Origin: Sanguibacter antarcticus
GTDB lineage: Bacteria; Actinomycetota; Actinomycetes; Actinomycetales; Cellulomonadaceae
Direction of reading: 5' to 3'
NCBI RefSeq assembly: GCF_002564005.1
Contig: NZ_PDJG01000001.1
Coordinates: 3,100,001 to 3,164,000 of the forward strand
DNA: 64,000 nt
Positions 58,351-64,000 of the stretch are shown one piece after another; the stretch's first letter is position 1, and each line of letters begins with the position of its first letter. The position numbers and the translations under genes are program-made. The notes under the pieces were generated by a model. That model had not been told where the DNA came from. It ran no database searches and saw only the letters and a list, made by a program, of their open reading frames with translations.

Positions 58351-58372
58351 GGTCAACGACCTAAACGTTTCT
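58351..58372 (-). promoter_or_regulatory. LPMO promoter region with LacI-like dyad
   Basis: CTAAACGTTTCT (58361-58372) contains the palindrome AAACGTTT and, read on the minus strand, resembles the GTGAAACGATTCAC half of the site at 21588-21605. TTGACC (58356-58351 on the minus strand) is a possible -35. It lies about 95 bp upstream of the LPMO start. Confidence 0.35.
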
Positions 58373-58526
58373 CATCCGACACCGGGACGAGCACGCGACG
58401 AGTACCGGACGAGCTCGGGACGAGATCACCTGCCGATCGGGAGCGGGGGTCGGGGTGGGTGTCGGGGGTGGCGACCATACTCGGACCGTCATGAGCACGA
58501 GATACACAGGATGCCGGTGACGGCAG

Positions 58527-59537
58527 ATGCGGGGGCGTCGGATGGACCACGAGGAAGCGCGAGAGATCAAGCGGCAGCTGGCGGACTACGTCGCGGAGAT
58601 GTACGGGAATGACGTCACCGCGAGCGGCGCAGGTCTCGTCGGCGCCGGGGTGGCGCTGGGCCTGTCCCCCGTGCGCGACGGCGGCTACGGTCTCGCGGTC
58701 CGGTACCGGCTCGGCGTGCCGAAAGCACGGATGGTCGCCCGCAAGGTCGCCGAGCAGGTAGGCCCGATGGCCGACGTGCGGCGCACGGGTCGGATCTACG
58801 CCGGGCCGCGGCGGGCTGTCGGGCTCAGGACACCGGTCGCGACCGCGCTGGCCGTCGGCGAGACGGGGCGCACCCGGCCGCTGCGCCCGGGGGTGTCGAT
58901 CGCGCACCGTGACGTCACCGCCGGGACGCTCGGGGCGTTCGTCCACGTCGACGGTGCGCTCCACGTGCTGTCGAACTATCACGTGCTCGTCGGGTCGCCG
59001 TCGGCGTCGGTGGGCGACCCGGTCCTCCAGCCCGGGCCCGCGGACGGCGGGCAGGACCCGCAGGACCGGGTCGGCGCGCTCGCAGGGTTCGTCGCGCTGC
59101 GGCGCGGCGCCGTCGCCAGGGTCGACGCCGCGGTCGCGCTCCTCGAGGACCCGTCGGTCGAGCTCGACTACCCCGAGGTGGGCCCGATCACGACGACGGC
59201 CGAGGCTCTCGGCGACGAGGAGGTCCTCAAGGTGGGACGCACCACGGGCCTGACGCGCGGCCGCGTCACCGCGATCGAGCTCGACGACGTCGTCGTCGGC
59301 TACGGCGAAGAGCTCGGCGAGCTGCGCTTCGACGACCAGATCGAGGTCGAGAGCACAGGCACCGGTTCCTTCTCTCGCGGGGGAGACAGCGGGTCTCTCG
59401 TGTACCGGACGGACGGGACTGCTCTCGGTCTGCTCTTTGCAGGGAGCGAGACCGGGGGCGACAATGGGACCGGGCTGACGTACATCAACCCGATCGACAC
59501 CGTCCTGCGCGAGCTGAGGGCGACGTTGGCGGGCTGA
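58527..59537 (+). CDS. Trypsin-fold peptidase, cytoplasmic
   Basis: A 336-residue protein with no signal peptide. Residues about 1-95 form a helix plus small beta domain (GAGVALGLSPVRDGGYGLAV). The rest is a trypsin-like fold with a recognisable triad: His in VLSNYHVLVGS, Asp in ARVDAAVALLED and Ser in FSRGGDSGSLVYRT. It resembles the Nal1-type and trypsin-co-occurring families, which are cytosolic proteases of unknown targets. An internal ATG at 58542 (MDHEEAREIK) is an equally possible start. A small gene 50 bp downstream encodes a domain like its N-terminus. Confidence 0.78.
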   Translation: MRGRRMDHEEAREIKRQLADYVAEMYGNDVTASGAGLVGAGVALGLSPVRDGGYGLAVRYRLGVPKARMVARKVAEQVGPMADVRRTGRIYAGPRRAVGLRTPVATALAVGETGRTRPLRPGVSIAHRDVTAGTLGAFVHVDGALHVLSNYHVLVGSPSASVGDPVLQPGPADGGQDPQDRVGALAGFVALRRGAVARVDAAVALLEDPSVELDYPEVGPITTTAEALGDEEVLKVGRTTGLTRGRVTAIELDDVVVGYGEELGELRFDDQIEVESTGTGSFSRGGDSGSLVYRTDGTALGLLFAGSETGGDNGTGLTYINPIDTVLRELRATLAG

Positions 59538-59587
59538 GGCGGCCTCCCGGCCGAGATCCGGCCGGGAGCTCCTGACGCGAGGTGCAC

Positions 59588-59806
59588 ATGGCTGACCTGG
59601 ACAAGGCGCGGCACGCGAAGCTGCGCCTGCGATCTGAGCTTGCGGACCGTGACGGCATCCGTGGCGTGGGCATCTCTCGGGGCGACGACGGCTACCGCGT
59701 GCAGGTGAACGTCCTCAGCGCGTCCGACAACCGGGACCTCCCGGCGACCGTCGAGGGCGTTCCCGTCCTCGTGCGCGTGTGCGGACGGATCCACGCAGGA
59801 GGCTGA
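59588..59806 (+). CDS. Small protein resembling the peptidase N-terminal domain
   Basis: A 72-residue protein. It consists of a helix (LDKARHAKLRLRSELADRDG) followed by GIRGVGISRGDDGYRVQVNV and a short beta region. This matches the layout of residues about 10-60 of the peptidase just upstream (GAGVALGLSPVRDGGYGLAV), and such GVGI...GY.V.V units also occur fused to trypsin-like proteases elsewhere. A ribosome site GAGGTG sits before the ATG at 59588. Co-transcription with the peptidase is likely; a role as its partner or inhibitor is only inferred. Confidence 0.68.
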   Translation: MADLDKARHAKLRLRSELADRDGIRGVGISRGDDGYRVQVNVLSASDNRDLPATVEGVPVLVRVCGRIHAGG

Positions 59807-59866
59807 ACCTCTCGTGCTCGCCCGGTGCGCGCCCACAGATCGTCCTCGATCGTGTTCACTAGTCCT

Positions 59867-61924
59867 GTGACCTCGAACAATCCTCGTCTGCCCCGTGTCC
59901 GCGCCTCCGAGCTCGTCGGCCGCGGCTGGCTCAACACCGGGGGCAAGGACGTCAGCCTCGCGGACCTGCAGGGCAAGATCGTCGTCCTCGACTTCTGGAC
60001 GTTCTGCTGCGTCAACTGCCTGCACGTCCTCGACGAGCTCCGCGAGCTCGAGGCGGCCCACCGGGACGAGCTCGTCATCATCGGTGTGCACTCGCCCAAG
60101 TTCGTCCACGAAGCCGACCCGGTCGCGCTCGCCGCAGCGGTCGAGCGGTACGAGGTGCACCACCCGGTCCTCGACGACCCGGAGCTCGTCACGTGGTCGG
60201 CGTACACCGCCCGGGCGTGGCCGACGCTCGTCGTCATCGACCCCGAGGGCTACATCGTGGCGCAGATGGCCGGGGAGGGGCACGCGCACAACCTCGAGAT
60301 CCTCGTCCGCGACCTCGTCGTCGAGCACGAGGCCAAGGGCACGCTGCACCGGGGCGACGGCCCGTACGTCCCGCCCGAGCCCACGTCGGGCACCCTGCGC
60401 TTTCCTGCCAAGGCCATCACGCTGGCGAACGGCAACCTTCTCGTCGCCGATGCCGGGCACCACTCGCTCGCGGAGCTGCTCCCCGACGGCGAGACGCTCG
60501 TGCGCCGCATCGGCTCTGGCGAGCGCGGCCTCGTCGACGGCCCCGCCGAGGTGGCTCGGTTCAGCGAGCCGAACGGCCTGTGCCTCGTGCCGGACGCGCT
60601 GCGGTCGCTCGTCGGCTACGACGTGCTGGTCGCGGACACGGTCAACCACGCGCTGCGCGGGGTCGACCTCGAGGACGGGACGGTCGTGACCGTCGCCGGC
60701 AACGGCGCACAGCTCATGGTGGGCGCGAGCGACAACGTCCTGCCGTCTCCCGAGCTGGACCGCGCGCCCGAGAGCGAGCCCGAGACCGCCGCACAGGCTC
60801 TGCCCGACGCGCTGCAGGGGGAGACCGCGGACGCAGCGTTCGAGGCTGCGCACACCCTGACCTTCGAGCTCCCGGACCTCGCCGCGACGGGTGCGTCCCT
60901 GTGCGTCGGTGGCGTGCCCTTCAACGGCTCGGCACAGCTGCACAAGCTCTCGTCTCCGTGGGACGTCGTGTGGGTCGAGCCGCTCGGTGCATTCCTCGTC
61001 GCGATGGCGGGCAACCACTCGCTCTGGGCGTTCGACGCCGAGGACAGCTCGATCGCCCAGGTCGGCGGCACCATGAACGAGGGCTTGCTCGACGGCCCGC
61101 TCGCGGAGGCATGGTTCGCGCAGACGTCCGGCCTCGCTGCAGGGTCGGACGGCGCCGTGTGGCTCGCGGACTCCGAGACCTCTGCGCTGCGACGGGTCGA
61201 GATCGAGCCGGGCATCTCGACGGGAACCGTCACGACGGCGATCGGCGAGGGCCTCTTCGACTTCGGCCACCGCGACGGACCGGCCGCGCAGGCGCTCCTG
61301 CAGCACCCGCTCGGTGTCGCGACGCTCCCCGACGGCTCGGTGGTCGTCGCGGACACGTACAACGGTGCGATCCGGCGTCTCGACCCGGCGACCGACGAGG
61401 TGACGACCCTGGCGACCGGGCTCGCCGAGCCGAGCGGCGTCCTCGTCCACGTAGACGGCGACGCGATCACGCTCACCGTCGTCGAGTCCGCCGCGCACCG
61501 GCTCACGCGCGTCGCGCTCCCCGCCCGCCTCGCGGGGCAGGTGCTCGACACGGGCGCGCACCGCACGCAGCGACCGGTCACGGAGGTGTCGTCGGGCGAG
61601 CTGTCTCTCGAGGTGGTCTTCACCCCCGCGGCAGGCCAGAAGTACGACGACCGCTACGGCCCCTCGACCCGGCTCCAGGTCTCGTCCACCCCGCCCGAGC
61701 TGCTGCTCGACGGGACGGGCGACGCCGTCGAGCTGACCCGGACCCTGCGGATCAGTCCGGACGTCCACGAGGGGGTCTTGCACGTGACGGCTCAGGCAGC
61801 CTCCTGCGACGACGACCCGGAGAACGAGTACCCGGCCTGTCACCTGGCTCAGCAGGACTGGGGCGTACCGGTCCGGGTCCTTGCGGGTGCGCCGTCGACC
61901 CTCGTGCTGCCGCTCCACGGCTGA
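59867..61924 (+). CDS. Thioredoxin-like NHL-repeat protein, NHLRC2-like
   Basis: A 685-residue cytosolic protein. The N-terminal 150 residues are a thioredoxin/TlpA-like domain with VVLDFWTFCCVNCLHVLDEL, so the active-site CVNC is intact. The remaining part is an NHL-repeat beta-propeller with repeated NGLC/GLAxxSDGxVWLADSETSALRR-type blades (for example QHPLGVATLPDGSVVVADTY), followed by a C-terminal beta-sandwich. This three-part order is that of NHLRC2 proteins. Function in bacteria is unknown. The GTG at 59867 is chosen as the start of the first conserved segment; it converges with the anti-sigma gene. Confidence 0.85.
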   Translation: MTSNNPRLPRVRASELVGRGWLNTGGKDVSLADLQGKIVVLDFWTFCCVNCLHVLDELRELEAAHRDELVIIGVHSPKFVHEADPVALAAAVERYEVHHPVLDDPELVTWSAYTARAWPTLVVIDPEGYIVAQMAGEGHAHNLEILVRDLVVEHEAKGTLHRGDGPYVPPEPTSGTLRFPAKAITLANGNLLVADAGHHSLAELLPDGETLVRRIGSGERGLVDGPAEVARFSEPNGLCLVPDALRSLVGYDVLVADTVNHALRGVDLEDGTVVTVAGNGAQLMVGASDNVLPSPELDRAPESEPETAAQALPDALQGETADAAFEAAHTLTFELPDLAATGASLCVGGVPFNGSAQLHKLSSPWDVVWVEPLGAFLVAMAGNHSLWAFDAEDSSIAQVGGTMNEGLLDGPLAEAWFAQTSGLAAGSDGAVWLADSETSALRRVEIEPGISTGTVTTAIGEGLFDFGHRDGPAAQALLQHPLGVATLPDGSVVVADTYNGAIRRLDPATDEVTTLATGLAEPSGVLVHVDGDAITLTVVESAAHRLTRVALPARLAGQVLDTGAHRTQRPVTEVSSGELSLEVVFTPAAGQKYDDRYGPSTRLQVSSTPPELLLDGTGDAVELTRTLRISPDVHEGVLHVTAQAASCDDDPENEYPACHLAQQDWGVPVRVLAGAPSTLVLPLHG

Positions 61925-61992
61925 CGCTCGATGGCAGCCGGTCCACGTCCGCCGGTCTCGCGACCTCGAGGGCTTCGCGCACGCGGGGCGCG

Positions 61993-62766
61993 CTAGGCGG
62001 GGAGGTCCTCCAGCGCGCCGCGCACGATCGAGTCGCCGGAGTGCGACGGGTCGCCGTCGAAGTGCTCTTCGGAGACGTCGACGAGCGAGAACTCCGTGAG
62101 GTCGAGCCCTGCCGGGATGTCGAAGCGTCCTTGCGCGCCGTCGAGGATCCCGAGGCTCACGAGCCCGCTGAGGTCGTCGGCGATGAGCCACACCTCGCGG
62201 TACCCGTCCTCGGTCGTGGGCGCTGCGAGGTCTACGACGATCTGACGGACGCCCGCCGAGCTCTCCTCGAGGCGCGCCTCGCCGCTCGCGGTGGTCCAGT
62301 CCGGCAGGGCGTCGAGCTGCGCGCTGGCGAGAGGCGTCTCGTCGGCGGAGGGGACGCGTCGCTCCCACAGTACCCCGACGCTCACGCCCAGGACGAGCGC
62401 GACGCACGCCGCCACGAGCATCTGCGCGATCCCGCCGCGGCGGCGCTCTCGCCGCTCCGACAGGCTCGTCACGGTCGCTGGAGCGACAGGTTCAGGTGCG
62501 GCCGTCGACGCGAACGGGCGCGCGGCGTCCGCGCCGAGCCCGAGCTCGGCGCTGATGCGGTCCCAGACGGCGGGCGCCGGGGGCACCAGCGCGTCGTCGG
62601 GCGTGAGGGCGCGGCCGGTCTGCGCGACGACGGCAAGCTCTGCCATCTCTTCCGTGCACCGTGGGCAGGCGGAGAGGTGGTCGCGCTCGTCGGCGCTCGT
62701 CGTGCTCTCGACGTCTTCGCCGAGCGCGAGGAGCGCCAAGACATCAGGATCGATGTGCTGCACCAT
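61993..62766 (-). CDS. Anti-sigma factor, RskA-like
   Basis: A 257-residue single-pass membrane anti-sigma factor. The cytosolic N-terminus has the zinc anti-sigma motif in [16 protein letters not shown] (His-x3-Cys-x2-Cys). One membrane helix ([22 protein letters not shown]) lies near residue 115, and the extracellular part has an RskA-type domain ([40 protein letters not shown]). It overlaps the sigma gene by 23 bp, the classic translationally coupled sigma/anti-sigma arrangement. Release probably needs regulated proteolysis, as for RskA. Confidence 0.92.
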   Translation of the reverse strand: MVQHIDPDVLALLALGEDVESTTSADERDHLSACPRCTEEMAELAVVAQTGRALTPDDALVPPAPAVWDRISAELGLGADAARPFASTAAPEPVAPATVTSLSERRERRRGGIAQMLVAACVALVLGVSVGVLWERRVPSADETPLASAQLDALPDWTTASGEARLEESSAGVRQIVVDLAAPTTEDGYREVWLIADDLSGLVSLGILDGAQGRFDIPAGLDLTEFSLVDVSEEHFDGDPSHSGDSIVRGALEDLPA

Positions 62767-63325
62767 CCACCTCCAATCGTGTTCGCAGACGGGTCAGGCT
62801 GCGCCTGACGTGGCTCTTCACCGTGCCGAGCGGGAGCGACAGCTCGTCGGCGATCTGGACGTGCGTCAGGTCGCGGAAGAACGCCAGCCGCAGGATCGTC
62901 CCGCCGGGGTCACCGAGCCGGTCGAGCTCGTCCGCGATGAGGACGCGGTTCGCGACGGTGTCGGCGTCCGACTCGTGGGCTCCGACGATGTCCGGGGCGA
63001 GGATCGCGGCGGCCGCCTCGGACTTGCGTGCGCGGGTCCGCGCCTCGTGGGTGTCGGCGATCTTGTTCCGGCAGATCCCCATGATCCATGTGGAGAGCTT
63101 GGCCTTCTGCGGGTCGAAACCGCCTCGGCCTCGCCATGCCGCGACGAAGACCTGCTGGGTGACGTCCTCCGCGTCCGTCGTGCTCCCGAGCGAGCGCAGC
63201 GCCACCGTGTGGACCAGCGTGGACCACCGGCGGTACGCCTCGCCGAGCGCGCTCTCGTCGCCGCTGGCGAAGGCCGCGCCGAGCTCGCGCTGGGTGTCGA
63301 CGTCGACCCCCGGGGGGACGGTCAC
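62744..63325 (-). CDS. ECF RNA polymerase sigma factor, SigK-like
   Basis: A 193-residue ECF sigma factor with region 2 ([58 protein letters not shown]) and region 4 ([40 protein letters not shown]), joined by a short acidic linker. It pairs with the RskA-like anti-sigma factor encoded by the overlapping downstream gene. The start is GTG with AAGGAG upstream. A sortase lipoprotein gene ends 42 bp upstream on the same strand. The target promoters are unknown. Confidence 0.93.
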   Translation of the reverse strand: MTVPPGVDVDTQRELGAAFASGDESALGEAYRRWSTLVHTVALRSLGSTTDAEDVTQQVFVAAWRGRGGFDPQKAKLSTWIMGICRNKIADTHEARTRARKSEAAAAILAPDIVGAHESDADTVANRVLIADELDRLGDPGGTILRLAFFRDLTHVQIADELSLPLGTVKSHVRRSLTRLRTRLEVDGAAHRS

Positions 63326-63367
63326 ATGCTCTCCTTCGGGTGCCGGGCGATGTCGTGTGCCTCATCG

Positions 63368-64000
63368 TCATGCCGTCGGGAGCGCTGTGACGATGACGTT
63401 GTCCACATAGTGTCCTGTCTCGCGGTCGAAGTTACCACCACAGGTCACGAGCACGAGCCGTCGTTCGCCGGCCCTGTCGAAGACCTGGTCGAGCGGCACG
63501 TCGACCTTGGCGATGCGTTCTGTCGTGCTGACCGTGTAGCTGAACTCTGAGCCGGTGGAGTCGGTGACGACGATCGTCGCGCCGGGCTGGATGTCGACGA
63601 GCTTGGCGAACTCGCCGAGCCCGGTCGCCCGGGTGTCGACGTGCGCAGCCACGACGACGGCGCCGCTCTCCCCGGCAGGCGCCGGGCCGTACTGGTACCA
63701 GCCGGCTCGTTCCCCGGTCTCGGGCAGGGACATGCTGCCGTCGGCCTCGACGCCCACGGGGTCGACCGGCATCGCGATGGAGAGGTCGGCGATCTCGAGG
63801 GACACAGGAGGCGGGGACGGCGCGGCGGGTTGTTCGTTCGCGGGCCGGACGGTCACGGCCGGGACGGCGCCCACGGCTGCGGGCGCCGCGGGAGGGGTGG
63901 CCGTCGTGTCGGGCTGCGGGGCGACGGTGGCTGCGTCGGTCCGCGTCGGGTCGGAGGCGCCGCACGCCGTCAGGGTGAGGACGGCGACGACACCGGTGAG
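63368..64000 (-). CDS. Class F sortase-like lipoprotein (5' truncated)
   Basis: At least 210 residues; the start lies beyond the right edge because the frame is open to base 64000. The visible beginning LTGVVAVLTLTACGAS is a lipoprotein signal ending with a lipobox Cys. A Pro/Thr/Ala linker follows, then a sortase domain with the catalytic His in GAVVVAAHVDTRA, the Cys in LVLVTCGGNFDRETGHYVDN and the Arg in FDRETGHY. Class F sortases are common in Actinobacteria and often act as small transpeptidases or proteases; a lipoprotein-anchored form is unusual. It precedes the sigma/anti-sigma pair. Confidence 0.85.
   Translation of the reverse strand, partial: LTGVVAVLTLTACGASDPTRTDAATVAPQPDTTATPPAAPAAVGAVPAVTVRPANEQPAAPSPPPVSLEIADLSIAMPVDPVGVEADGSMSLPETGERAGWYQYGPAPAGESGAVVVAAHVDTRATGLGEFAKLVDIQPGATIVVTDSTGSEFSYTVSTTERIAKVDVPLDQVFDRAGERRLVLVTCGGNFDRETGHYVDNVIVTALPTA

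Noticed and set aside
59300-62407. Antisense open frame of more than 1000 codons over the thioredoxin-NHL gene
   Set aside because: Composition is Arg/Asp/Val-rich as expected for a shadow frame in GC-rich DNA, with no domain.

Overview
The window is high-GC DNA (strong G/C bias at third codon positions, many GTG starts, ATGA/TGATG gene junctions) from an actinobacterium. The gene complement suggests a Micrococcales soil or plant-matter saprophyte close to Cellulomonas or Sanguibacter: a secreted AA10 lytic polysaccharide monooxygenase with FN3 and CBM2 modules, a CBM6-bearing lyase-like protein, coproporphyrin-type haem genes, a GlnR-like nitrogen operator, and an RskA-like anti-sigma factor. 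The genus is inference. I saw no tRNA, rRNA or CRISPR array. The first gene and the last gene are cut by the window edges.

Layout. 1-6.8 kb: transport and small enzymes (DHA2-type MFS exporter, NhaA antiporter, MobA-like nucleotidyltransferase, DUF4395, SMP-30 lactonase) and a SulP anion transporter divergent from a MerR regulator across a perfect 10-bp inverted repeat. 6.8-11.9 kb: haem synthesis (hemA divergent from hemE-hemY, with hemC behind). 12-16.1 kb: a polyol PTS module (EIICBA, zinc dehydrogenase, DeoR regulator). 16.1-20 kb: Ppx/GppA phosphatase and a three-gene surface operon (trypsin-like lipoprotein, lipoprotein, DUF4333 protein). 20-23 kb: a 57-residue ORF, FAD oxidoreductase and CBM6/lyase-like secreted protein, flanked by two related LacI-type operator-like sites. 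23-29.7 kb: purB, a small helical protein paired with an alpha/beta hydrolase, enoyl-CoA hydratase, a holin-like membrane protein, a HisC-type aminotransferase and a Gly/Gln-rich membrane protein. 29.9-33.7 kb: a 2-oxoacid dehydrogenase E1alpha-E1beta-E2 operon behind three palindromes spaced exactly 15 bp apart.

33.7-38.6 kb: repeat-rich spacer, a DUF5692 membrane protein with a TetR regulator, a complete IS481-family element (35971-37089) with a 6-bp target duplication, a zinc-ribbon/metallo-beta-lactamase-like protein and a YgjV/GNAT-like protein. 38.8-49 kb: nitrate assimilation: NarK-type transporter, molybdopterin nitrate reductase, FAD/[2Fe-2S] electron-transfer subunit, a secreted endonuclease I, then nirBD. 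A textbook GlnR-like operator precedes nirB. The nitrate reductase carries an in-frame insertion of about 70 residues that contains a palindromic repeat also found in the 33.9 kb spacer.

49-54.6 kb: a tightly overlapping MoxR-DUF58-VWA-VWA-TPR operon on the minus strand. 54.7-64 kb: a CopD/CtaG fusion, the LPMO, a trypsin-like peptidase followed by a small protein that resembles its N-terminal domain, a thioredoxin-NHL protein, an anti-sigma/ECF sigma pair and a truncated class F sortase lipoprotein.
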